This document shows, in pieces, positions 6,558-15,300 of a stretch of DNA of 17,312 bases. The translations under genes were made by a program, and so were the position numbers. The notes under the pieces were generated by a model. It worked only from the letters and a program-made list of their open reading frames with translations. It was not told the origin of the DNA and did not search any database. The stretch is from Anaerolineae bacterium (GTDB taxonomy: Bacteria > Chloroflexota > Anaerolineae > E26-bin7), in NCBI GenBank assembly GCA_029933115.1, contig JAOZOT010000034.1:1-17312 (forward strand). Direction: 5' to 3'. How positions within the stretch are numbered: position 1 is the stretch's first letter; each line of letters begins with the position of its first letter.

Positions 6558-7790
6558 CTAGTGTCCTGCTTGTGTGCCTCGATATGGCACAGCCTCATCA
6601 CCGATCCAGTCACGGGCGATGATGATCTTCATGACGTGATAGCCACCCTCAGCGCCGACCACGTATGACATCGCACCCCTCAGGCACATCTCCAGAGGAG
6701 TGTCTTTGGTGTAGCCGAAGCCGCCGTGGTACATCATCCCGTGCTTGGCAACGTCCACGCAGAGCATCGGAGCGTGAGCTTTGCACATGGCCACAGCCTT
6801 GTTGATGTCCCTGTAGGTGATGCTGGTGTTGCCCTGGTTGAACTGGTCAACCATCCAGGCGGCCTTGTGGAGCATCAGCTTCAGCATCTCCAACTTGGCG
6901 TAGTCATCGGCAATCTCAAAAGAAATGGCCTCGAAATTGGCCAGCGGCCGGCCAAAGAGGACCCTCTGCTTGACGTAGTCACGGCTGATCTCCAGGCACT
7001 TCTCCGCGCCACCCAGGCAGGCAGCAGCCACCACGATGCGGGCCACGTTAAAGCCCTCCATGTTGACGTAAAAGCCTTTGTTCTCCTCGCCCAGGATGTA
7101 CTTCTTGGGAATTTCCACGTCCTTGTAAACGAACCCTCCGGTGGAGAGACCCATGCGCCCCATGTCGCTATATGTGCTATAACTCGTCCCCGGCGCATTG
7201 GCGGGGAAGTAGGCGAAGGTAGCGCCCTTGTAGCCCAACTCTGGAGCAGTCTTGAAGAGAGTGAGGTGCCCCCCTCCTCTCTCTGTGGCTTCTCTCACCC
7301 CACTGATGTAAGCCTTCTCGCCGTTTACCACCCAATGATCGCCTTTGTCCACACCTACTGTCTTGATGTTGGCCAGGTCAGAACCGCCGCCGGGCTCGGT
7401 GGTGTTGATACCCAGGAACCACTCGCCAGAAGCTACCTTGGGCAGGATTTCCTCCTTGGCTTCCTTGGTACCGTACTTGACCATGAGCATGGACCAGCCA
7501 ATGCACAGCAGGGTGTAGACGGGCAGGGACATACTCAGTTCACCCCGGGCCAACTCATGGATAGTGATCATGGCATATTGCATTTCCTCGCCGGGCATGG
7601 CCATGCCCCCGTACTCTTCTGGAATAGTGACTCCGAAGATACCCAGGTCGGCCATCTTTTGGATGATCTCATCAGGTATCCTATGCCATTCTTCGTCTAT
7701 TTTCCTGGCGATAGGCTCCAGCTCTCCCTCAGCAAATTCCCTGACTGTGTTCTTCCACAATTGCTGCTCGGGGGTCAACTCGAAATCCAT
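6558..7790 (-). CDS. Acyl-CoA dehydrogenase
   Basis: A 410-residue FAD enzyme that makes an alpha,beta double bond in an acyl-CoA and passes the electrons to ETF. The N-terminal helical domain starts MDFELTPEQQLWKNTVREFA. The middle domain carries GINTTEPGGGSD (127-138) and WVVNGEKAYISG (153-164). The C-terminal domain carries RVLFGRPLANFEAISF and, at the place of the catalytic-base loop, GAEGGYHVMK (379-388), so E381 is the likely base. The exact acyl substrate cannot be told. The start ATG has AGGAGG about 9 nt upstream and a long structured leader. A strong promoter lies about 140 nt upstream. It is first in a likely operon with fixC, the toxin-antitoxin pair and etfBA. Confidence 0.95.
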   Translation of the reverse strand: MDFELTPEQQLWKNTVREFAEGELEPIARKIDEEWHRIPDEIIQKMADLGIFGVTIPEEYGGMAMPGEEMQYAMITIHELARGELSMSLPVYTLLCIGWSMLMVKYGTKEAKEEILPKVASGEWFLGINTTEPGGGSDLANIKTVGVDKGDHWVVNGEKAYISGVREATERGGGHLTLFKTAPELGYKGATFAYFPANAPGTSYSTYSDMGRMGLSTGGFVYKDVEIPKKYILGEENKGFYVNMEGFNVARIVVAAACLGGAEKCLEISRDYVKQRVLFGRPLANFEAISFEIADDYAKLEMLKLMLHKAAWMVDQFNQGNTSITYRDINKAVAMCKAHAPMLCVDVAKHGMMYHGGFGYTKDTPLEMCLRGAMSYVVGAEGGYHVMKIIIARDWIGDEAVPYRGTQAGH

Positions 7791-7925
7791 GTCAATTCTA
7801 CCTCCTTAATTATTTTGTAGCCCGCCTTCGATAGTACAGGGGAAAGCCCAGCTTTCGCCCTCCGCCGCCTTTGGCGCCGACTGCGCTCGCCGTTGAGCAG
7901 TGTAGGCGGGCCATTTGAGCGAGCT
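7791..7925 (-). promoter_or_regulatory. Structured 5' leader of the acyl-CoA dehydrogenase operon
   Basis: About 135 nt lie between the predicted transcription start and the ATG. A closing helix forms between 7904-7911 (GCCCGCCT on the RNA) and 7820-7827 (AGGCGGGC). Inside it is a hairpin at 7839-7860 (GAAAGC/GCTTTC with a GGG/CCC extension and 3-nt TGG loop) and a smaller CGCC-AAA-GGCG hairpin near 7867-7877. After the closing helix the RNA is AU-rich and then carries AGGAGG. The layout recalls a cis-regulatory RNA, but it matches no riboswitch class that I recognise. Confidence 0.4.
7820..7840. repeat. Possible decayed copy of the alr-type repeat
   Basis: The plus strand reads GCCCGCC followed by TTCGATAGTACAGG. 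This resembles the repeat inside alr (CTTCGACAGGCTCAGG next to a GCCCGCC block) with one deletion and a few substitutions. It lies in the dehydrogenase leader. The match is short and could be chance. Confidence 0.25.
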
Positions 7926-7931
7926 TTCACA

Positions 7932-7961
7932 ATTATAGCATAGGTCGCTGTCTGCTGTCAA
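7932..7961 (-). promoter_or_regulatory. Strong sigma70-type promoter of the acyl-CoA dehydrogenase operon
   Basis: On the minus strand a perfect TTGACA (7956-7961) and a perfect TATAAT (7932-7937) are separated by 18 bp. Expected transcription start is near 7925. The divergent promoter of the SIR2 gene begins only 65 bp to the right. Confidence 0.85.
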
Positions 7962-8026
7962 ACTTTTACTTTCTCCGCAACCCTCGAGGCCTCTTTCACG
8001 GTCAGACACCGGTCAGTAGACCAGGC

Positions 8027-8055
8027 TTGACAAAGTTCGGGTACCAAGTTATCAT
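8027..8055 (+). promoter_or_regulatory. Sigma70-type promoter of the SIR2/protease-fold gene
   Basis: TTGACA (8027-8032), a 17-bp spacer and TATCAT (8050-8055) give an expected start near 8062, about 47 nt before the ATG. The same TTGACA-17-TATCAT form is used by the large glycosyltransferase gene in this window. Confidence 0.8.
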
Positions 8056-8108
8056 CAGGGAGCAGGCTCAGAGGTGGGGCAGTAACTAATCGCAATAGAG
8101 GGGGAATC

Positions 8109-9485
8109 ATGAAAAAGATTGCTGACTTGGCCAAAATGATGCGGGCCAAGCGTGAGTCGGGCTCTCACCCTTACGTGTTGGTCCTGGGGGCCGGGGCATC
8201 GGTTTCATCCGGCACCAGCCTCAACCGGGCCGTCGTCGAGCGCGTCGTCGGAACCTACGACCTGAAAGCTTTCGACGAGTATCTGGCCCAATGCAGCGAT
8301 GATGAACGGTTCGCCATCCTGCGTGACCTGGTCGAGGGCACATTGCCCTCGGAGGGGTATCGCTGTTTGGCAGAGCTCATCCAGGCTGGCTATTTCAACG
8401 TCATTCTCTCCACCAACTTTGATCCGCTGTTGGAGGATGCCATCACGGGGCTGCAAATGCGCCGCCGCGATTACGTCTTCCTGGTGCACGGCGTGATGGA
8501 GCCCGATTTTATCGCCGACCATCTGGACAACCCCGTCCCCCGGGTCAAGCTCCTGAAACTGCACGGTGATTTGTTCTACCGCAAGTTCTACTACACCGGT
8601 GAGGAGATTGCTCGCTTCCCACCCTCGATCAACCGTGCTCTGGAGACTTATCTCAACCGCCGTGACATCCTCATCGTGGGGCATAGTATGCGCGATACCG
8701 ACATTAACCGTTGTCTGAAGACCAGGGGCAGTTCCATTTGGTACGTGGGACCTGACCCGCCCTCCGGTGAGATTGCCCAGTTCATGAAGGCGCGGAGATC
8801 CGAGGGCAATTTTATCTCCGGCGACGAGGGCTATTTCGATCCCTTCTTCACTCGACTCCGGGCGGCCCTTTTGGGCGGCACGGCCGAGGCCAGAGTTGAT
8901 GAGATCGGGCAGTCCATCTTCAGCGTTAGTCCAGAAGGTGGACAACCGGTGGGGTCCGGCTTTCTGCTGGGAGATACGGGTTTGCTGGTGACCGATTCTT
9001 CGATCCTGGCAGGGCTGGGGCAGGGATTCGCGCTGGGAGTCAGGGCCGAGGTTCGTCCTTTTACCGGTGGCCCTCGGCGCCGGGCGGAGTTGGTGGTGTC
9101 GCCAGAGATGGTGTTAGACTATGCCGTGTTCAGGGTTCCAGGCATACCGGAGGTCTCGCCTCTTGAACTGGCCGATGAGTTGCCTGCCGTCGGCGAGCCG
9201 GTGACGGCCTGCATATCTGTGGGTGAGACCCAGGGCTTTCACGACGGCACCGTGACAGGCGTCAATTGCAGCGTCCCCATGCAGATGGGCGACGGTCGGA
9301 TCGAGACCATCCCCAATCTCATCGAGACGGACATCAAGGTGGGCCCGGGGGCGTGCGGCTCTCCACTGGTCGGTAGGGATGGGCGTGTCGTGGGCGTACT
9401 GGTCGCCGGCAATGGTCGTAGCTACGCCCTCACCTCGCTGCGGTTGAGGCAAATGCTAAATCGTGTCGGTTTGTTGCCCAGGTGA
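8109..9485 (+). CDS. SIR2-like NADase domain fused to a degenerate trypsin-fold domain
   Basis: A 458-residue two-domain protein with AGGGGG just before the ATG. Residues about 1-250 are a SIR2_2-type domain: LVLGAGASVSSG (24-35), STNFDPLLED (101-110), KLHGDL (150-155) and VGHSMRDTDI (190-199). N103 and H152 match the Asn/His pair needed for NAD+ hydrolysis in defence SIR2 proteins such as ThsA. Residues about 268-458 look like a trypsin-like peptidase: GSGFLLGDTGLLVTDSSI (282-299), LDYAVFRV (337-343) and GPGACGSPL (412-420). The His position is Ser (S298), Asp is kept (D338) and the nucleophile Ser is Cys (C416), so normal proteolysis is unlikely. No signal peptide or membrane segment is seen. 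It stands alone with its own promoter. A defence or cell-suicide role is inferred. Confidence 0.85.
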   Translation: MKKIADLAKMMRAKRESGSHPYVLVLGAGASVSSGTSLNRAVVERVVGTYDLKAFDEYLAQCSDDERFAILRDLVEGTLPSEGYRCLAELIQAGYFNVILSTNFDPLLEDAITGLQMRRRDYVFLVHGVMEPDFIADHLDNPVPRVKLLKLHGDLFYRKFYYTGEEIARFPPSINRALETYLNRRDILIVGHSMRDTDINRCLKTRGSSIWYVGPDPPSGEIAQFMKARRSEGNFISGDEGYFDPFFTRLRAALLGGTAEARVDEIGQSIFSVSPEGGQPVGSGFLLGDTGLLVTDSSILAGLGQGFALGVRAEVRPFTGGPRRRAELVVSPEMVLDYAVFRVPGIPEVSPLELADELPAVGEPVTACISVGETQGFHDGTVTGVNCSVPMQMGDGRIETIPNLIETDIKVGPGACGSPLVGRDGRVVGVLVAGNGRSYALTSLRLRQMLNRVGLLPR

Positions 9486-9492
9486 ATTCCTC

Positions 9493-9507
9493 CCCCCGTG
9501 ACGGGGG
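9493..9507. terminator. GC hairpin between convergent genes
   Basis: CCCCCG-TGA-CGGGGG forms a 6-bp stem in the 26-nt gap between the SIR2 gene stop and the convergent glycosyltransferase stop. Neither side has a real T-run, so it is a weak candidate for a shared terminator. Confidence 0.3.
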
Positions 9508-9511
9508 TAGG

Positions 9512-12340
9512 TCAGGGGGCAGGCAAGGGGTAAAGCACCTCCGTGGGCACGGCCTCTTTCTCGCCAGAGGGGGTAACCCAATACAGGCTGACCCCGCTGA
9601 ATTCCCCATCCTGGTAAGAATACTTTATTTCGATCTCGTGCCAGCCCTCTTCCAGATTCACTTGAGTCTCCTTGGTGGAGAGGATGTAGGGTTGGCCTGG
9701 CTCCTCCAGCACCTTGCGACCATCTATGTGAAGCGTTGTCCCCCCACTCCAGGACCTTGCCTGAAAGGCATAATCTCCCTCACTCATCAGGTAGAGATAG
9801 CCCGTCCACTTTACGCTGTAAGGCTGGCCTCGTAGATTGGGGCTGGGGCGACCATCCCACAGAGAGGGGACGCAAGTGAGGAGGACCAGGGGGTCAATGC
9901 GTTTGAAAAGAGGCTCTCCGGCCCACTCCCGACCGCGATAATAGCTGCCTATCAGGCCGTTGACGGGAGCGACGGTAGAGAGAGCATGGGAAGGGATAAT
10001 CTCCCTCTCCTCTCCCGGCGGGTGCCAATATAACCTTATCGCTCCCCTCTCCCCTTCTGTTGCGTAGCGCACTCTGAGCCGGTGCCAACCCATCGCCAGA
10101 ATGGCTCTGCCCTCCCCTTCGCCTTCAATCAGGAGAGAGTTGTCGAGATAAAGCCACGACTTTCCCTCGGATTCGACGGCAAAGATGTACTCGCCGTAAA
10201 GAGGGGCATAGAGCGCACCATCCCACTGGACGCTGAAAGGAGAGGGGATAGGTGGGTGACTGAAATCGAAGGAAATCGTCGCCTCTTTCCTGGTGAGGAC
10301 AGGTCTGCCGGCCCAATCCGGCCCAGAGTAGTAGCGGCCTGTGAGTCCCCGCTGCGCTTCCACCTCCTCCCGTTGAACCAGACATGAGGCAAAGGTGTAG
10401 CGGTCATAATCACCGTGGAAGATCTGGACCTGGCTTGTCGGATAGATGTGGCGAACGAGGGCCGCGAGGGCTTGAACGTCGTAAGGAGCGCCAAAAATGT
10501 AAGCGACGTCGGCCTGGGCGGAGTCACGGCTGGGGAGCATCTCGGTGATGTCTGCCCCTCGCCGTCCCTGAGGGTCTCCGGCCATCCAGGCGAAATCATG
10601 GCCCGGCACATAAAAAGGGAAATCGGCCAAGAGATAAACGTAGTAACCTTTTCCCAATGAACCGATGTGCTCAGCGATAGCGGCAACGTCCCTCAGAAAC
10701 TCCCGGCGCACCTCTGGGGCATTGATCTGCTCGTTGAAAAAGGTGTCATAATTTGACCGGAGAGCCAAGAAGAGCAGGACCTCCAGGAGGACAACGGCCA
10801 CAAAATCTTTCGCTTCTTCACTCAGCCGGGGGATGCGTTCGACCTCGCGCCAGGCCCAGTCGAGGGTGACGCAGGCAAAGATGTAGACCACAGGTATCAC
10901 GATGAAAATGCGATGGCTGCGGAAGGCGTCTACCAGAACTCCGCCGCCGATCATGGTGAAGAAGAACCAAATGAGGAAAAAAAAGTTCTCCCCCCGCCAG
11001 AAGTAAAAGAGACAATATCCCAAACCCAGGGCGAACAGCACGGCGGTAAAGGGGTCCAGCATGGGCGCTCTCGGCAGGTTGATGCCCCCCCACCCTTCCC
11101 CCTTATAGTTGAAGAACAAAAACACCTCCTGGATTCTGGAGCCCAAATTCCCCAGATGGTCGGACCTGTCGGGGGCGAAGAGGATAGGCATGACGCTGGT
11201 GAACCGCTCCATGAAAGCTGCTTGTGGGGCCCGCCTGACGATGGCAATGAGAGGGATGGCAAACAAGAGGGCTGTGGCCAGAAAGACCAGCGGGGCCTGA
11301 TAGTTTTCGTCAAGGGCCGCCTGGATTTTCCGCCAATTTATGGACCGGGGTGAAGGGGGGAAGCCCCAGGTGGAAGCGAGTCTGGCAAAGAAAAGAGTGA
11401 GGATGATCAGAGGAACAACCCGAGAGGAGGCGTGGCTATAAAGCCCCAGGCTCATGGCCATGCCTGCCCAGGCAAAGTTCGCCTTTCCCCCGGTGCGCAT
11501 CCCTCGAAAGAGGAAGTAGAAACACAAAAGCGCGAGGAGAGCGGCCGGTGTGGAAGGTAGAACAAGGCGGGTGAAACTTATGTGCCAGCGGGAGACGGCC
11601 AGGAGAAAGGTGCCCCCCAGGGCGATCCTCGGGCTGAAAAGGTCCCTCACGAAAAGGTAGAAGGGGACCAACATGGCGAAGCCCATCAGGATAAAAGGCA
11701 AGCGGAGGGCCAAGACACTCTCGCCAAAGACAAGAAATGAAAGTGCTGGTAGATAGACGGAGAAGGGAAACTGCCAGGGATGAGCGCGGCCTCGAAGGAA
11801 TTCGTGAGCGTCTTTACCCATCTGGGCCTCGTCGTTCCAGGAGATGCCGCCCGGCGGGGGGTAGTAATTCAGGCGGTGAAGGCGCAGAAAGAGCCCGACG
11901 AGAAGGATTATTCCCAGCAAGAGGAGTTCGACTCTGTTGCGCTTCAGCGCCTGCCACGTTTCGGCCAGCGAATCCCTGAACCCCCGGCCTTCGAGGAGGG
12001 AGAAGGCGTAGGAGGCGAGAACCAATCCCGCCCCGTACAGGAGCGATGCCCAGCCTAGATATGCCCAATCACGGCTCAGGTAAAAAGCGGCACAACCGCT
12101 CAGGGCCACTGCAACCGTCAGGCAGACGAGGCCCCTCCGCTTCATTCCTTGAGATGGCTTCGGGGTAGCGGCTCTCCTTTCCCTGGAAGGCGATTCCTCC
12201 CGCCACCGCAGGCCCCAAACCACCATGATGGCCAGGGCGTAGAGGATCAGGGCTTCATAGAAATGGATGCGTTTGACGAAAAAGGCCTGGGCGATGGCTG
12301 CCAATCCAAAGGCCAGGGTCATCAGGACAAAGTTTGCCAA
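9512..12340 (-). CDS. GT39-type membrane glycosyltransferase with two C-terminal PA14 domains
   Basis: A 942-residue protein. Residues about 1-640 are a polytopic GT-C region with many hydrophobic segments (for example LLLLGIILLVGLFLRL). It has the characteristic first-loop acidic motif in SWNDEAQMGKDA, which in GT39/PMT-like enzymes binds the lipid-phosphate sugar donor. Two PA14 domains follow, opening GLTGRYYSGPDWAGRP (about 663) and GLIGSYYRGREWAGEP (about 792); PA14 modules bind carbohydrate and should face outside the cell. The chosen start is TTG at 12338-12340, because GGGAGG lies 5 nt upstream and the N-terminus (ANFVLMTLAFGLAAIAQ) then aligns with the paralogue. An in-frame TTG at 12358 lacks such a site. 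It lies a few tens of nt after the larger paralogue and is probably co-transcribed. Acceptor unknown. Confidence 0.88.
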   Translation of the reverse strand: MANFVLMTLAFGLAAIAQAFFVKRIHFYEALILYALAIMVVWGLRWREESPSRERRAATPKPSQGMKRRGLVCLTVAVALSGCAAFYLSRDWAYLGWASLLYGAGLVLASYAFSLLEGRGFRDSLAETWQALKRNRVELLLLGIILLVGLFLRLHRLNYYPPPGGISWNDEAQMGKDAHEFLRGRAHPWQFPFSVYLPALSFLVFGESVLALRLPFILMGFAMLVPFYLFVRDLFSPRIALGGTFLLAVSRWHISFTRLVLPSTPAALLALLCFYFLFRGMRTGGKANFAWAGMAMSLGLYSHASSRVVPLIILTLFFARLASTWGFPPSPRSINWRKIQAALDENYQAPLVFLATALLFAIPLIAIVRRAPQAAFMERFTSVMPILFAPDRSDHLGNLGSRIQEVFLFFNYKGEGWGGINLPRAPMLDPFTAVLFALGLGYCLFYFWRGENFFFLIWFFFTMIGGGVLVDAFRSHRIFIVIPVVYIFACVTLDWAWREVERIPRLSEEAKDFVAVVLLEVLLFLALRSNYDTFFNEQINAPEVRREFLRDVAAIAEHIGSLGKGYYVYLLADFPFYVPGHDFAWMAGDPQGRRGADITEMLPSRDSAQADVAYIFGAPYDVQALAALVRHIYPTSQVQIFHGDYDRYTFASCLVQREEVEAQRGLTGRYYSGPDWAGRPVLTRKEATISFDFSHPPIPSPFSVQWDGALYAPLYGEYIFAVESEGKSWLYLDNSLLIEGEGEGRAILAMGWHRLRVRYATEGERGAIRLYWHPPGEEREIIPSHALSTVAPVNGLIGSYYRGREWAGEPLFKRIDPLVLLTCVPSLWDGRPSPNLRGQPYSVKWTGYLYLMSEGDYAFQARSWSGGTTLHIDGRKVLEEPGQPYILSTKETQVNLEEGWHEIEIKYSYQDGEFSGVSLYWVTPSGEKEAVPTEVLYPLPAP

Positions 12341-12382
12341 GACGACCTCCCAATGCAATCGCGGCTGAGTGGGCTGGAGGAC

Positions 12383-15300
12383 CTATTCCCCGCCCCGCAG
12401 CACGAACTTTTGCACCCGATGGTTCAAAGTGTCGGCTACATAGACGTTGCCGGCCCGATCCACTGTCAGGCCTACCGGAATGCGAAATTGCCCGGCGGCT
12501 GTGCCATAGCTGCCCCACCGGCCCAGGAGTGTCCCATCGGGAGAGTAGCGTTGGATTTGGTGTTGCTCCGGTGCAGTTATCAGGAGGGATCCGTCGGGGG
12601 CCAGAGCCAGGTGGGGGCCATTGTAAGTACCGGCTTTGGGAATGGGCCACTCGGCCCGGTAGCCACCCCAGTAATCCAGATGCTGCACCCGCTGGTTGCT
12701 GGTGTCCGCCACATAAAGGGTGCCCTGGCCGTCCAGGGCTACGTCTGTGGGCTCCAGGAATTCGCCTGGACCTCCCCCTTTCCGCCCGAACTGGCCCAGG
12801 CGCTCGCCAGCGGTGTTGTAGACGACCACCCGGCACCCCCCTGTGTCGGCCACATAGAGTCTGTCGGCCTCGTCAATGGCCAGACCTCGGGGGTGGAAGA
12901 AACGGGCGTCGGGCCCGGCAAAGCGCCCCAGGGGGGTACCATCGGCGCTGAAGCGATAGATCCAACCCGGCTCAGAATCGAGGACATAGAGGTCGCCCCG
13001 ACTGTCAACGACTAGAGCCAATGGCTCCACAAACTCGTCCTTCCCGCCGTTCCAACCGGTGATAAATTGCCCCTCGCTGTCAAAAACCTGGACCCGACGG
13101 TTGCCTGTGTCGGCCACATAGAGGTGGCCTTCTGCATCTACGGCAACGTCACGGGGCTCATTGAACTCGCCCGGAGCGGTCCCCCGGCTGCCCCAAACGG
13201 CGACAAGGTCGAGGCTCAGTTCGCCCAACTCGACCGGGGCTGTAGGCGGTGGAGGCGGGAGAACCTGCGTATAGCTGCCCTGAGGTGGGTAGAGATTCTG
13301 CGAGGGAATAATCTCACGGCTCTGGCCAGGCGGTGTCCAGTACAGATTGATGTGAGAGTGGCTGCTGCGGTCGGTGTAGCGCAGGCGGATGTCGTGGAGG
13401 CCCGCTGTAAGTTCCGCAGAGTTTTCACGGTAAACGTTGGGCTGGGTGGCTTCAACCACCAGACGGCCATCTATGTACAGGTGGGAATCGTCAATGGATT
13501 CCAGGCCGAAGGCGTAGACACCGCTGCTGGGGATGGAAATCACCCCTTGCCATTCCACAGTGTAGGGCCGAGGCAAAGGAGTGATGTGAAAATACATGGC
13601 CAATGTGGGGTCAATCCGGGCCAGGGCTGGAGGCCCAGCCCAGTCGAGGTTCTGGTAATAATATCCCAGGAGGCCGTTGTTGGTCACCGGCGGCCTGTAA
13701 AGAGCCCAGGTGGGGATGACGGTTTCTTCCTCGCCGGGTGGGCGCCACCGAAGCCTCAAGCGCCCTTCAGCCCCCACAGCTCGGACACGCAAGGCGTGAT
13801 TGCCTTTGGCCAGGGTGACCTCCTGAGCCATTGTCCCGGTGCCCCCCAGGAGCAGGTTCTCGTCCAGGTACAATTGCGCCTTGGCCGGTGCTTCCAACCG
13901 CAGAAGATAAGGCCCATAGTGAGGGATATAGAGCACACCCTGCCACTCCACGCTGAAGGGCTTGACCCTTTGACAGGGCTCAGGACAGGACTCAGGACGA
14001 GCCCAGGGAGCATCCTCGGGCCATTTCAAATCCAGGCTCTTTTCCCAACGGGTCAGAACTGCTTCTCCTTCCCACTTCTCATTCTGGTAATAGTAGGCCA
14101 TCAGACCTTGGATGCTTTTCAGATCATCACCTGTCAAGCGGATGGTGTAAAGTACCGGTGGGCCGCCGAAGGGAGGGTGTATTTCCTCGAAAGCAGCGTT
14201 GGGATAGTAGCGTTTGGCCTCCAAAAAGTCCGAGCGTTTTTGGGCATCGAGCAAGATGAGCAATGGCCTGTCGCCCGGTTCGCGAATTGGCAGGTTGTCT
14301 GAGGTGTCCCACCTCTTATAACTGGTCACGTTAGGAGCAATGAAACGTATAGTGGGGTGCTGGTAGTAGAGGGAGGTCACGTAAAAGTCGTAGCGACCGG
14401 CCGCAGCTTTCATGGCCCGGGCAGTCAGGGTTTCGGGCGTGGAGAAGGCATTCCAGGCGGCGAAATCACGCGCCTGGCGGTGAAAGTAGGTGTGAAAGTT
14501 GGCATACCCGATCCAGGCCAGGAGGACGACCAAGGCCCCGTTGAAATATCTGACTCCTCTGGGTGCCCAATCTCGGCCGAATGCCTTCTCCAGTTGGCTG
14601 AGGACCACACAGGCCAATACATAGGCCACCGGCAGGGTGCCAATGGCCCGCAGCGATTGGGGCGCTTCAAAGTCAAGGGAGAAAACGCCTCCACAGAGCA
14701 TCACCATAAACCACACGAGCAACAGAAAGTACCTGGGTTTCCGCCAGTGGTAGAGACTGTAGCCCAGGCCGATGAGAAATAGGACGGAGGTGGCGAAATC
14801 GAGCATGGGCTCGCCGGGCAGATTATGTCTGCCGTTCGGATCGCCTCGATAGTTGAACATCAAGAGGTGTTTGCGGAGGTTGTCATCTACTGCTTTCCAG
14901 CCAGGTTGGTTTATTTCTTTGTTAAAGATGGAGGTCTTGCGTGTGCGCGCCAGGAACGTATCGGTGTGCCGGCAGGCAAACTGTAGCACCGGAGCCACGG
15001 CCAGAAGGGCTGCCAGAGCAAAGATGGCCAGATAGCGATAGTATTCCCGGAAAAAGCCCCGGCACGTGGCCATCTGGTAGAGCAGGAAGAGGGCGATCAC
15101 CCCGGGGAAAAGGCGATAGGGGGCGTAGAAGCAAAGACCCAACCCCAGGAACAGCCCTCCCCAGGCGAAATCCTGGATGGCTTTGCGCCGCAGCCCTTTG
15201 AGCAGGAAATAGACGACGACCAACTCGAAGAAAGGAGTGGTCACACCGTGCAAACCGATCCGGCTGAAATTGACGTCCCAGCGGGAGACGGCCAGGAAGA

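Noticed and set aside
7806..8009. A 67-codon frame on the minus strand in the divergent control region
   Set aside because: It covers the promoter and structured leader, has no Shine-Dalgarno and resembles no protein family.
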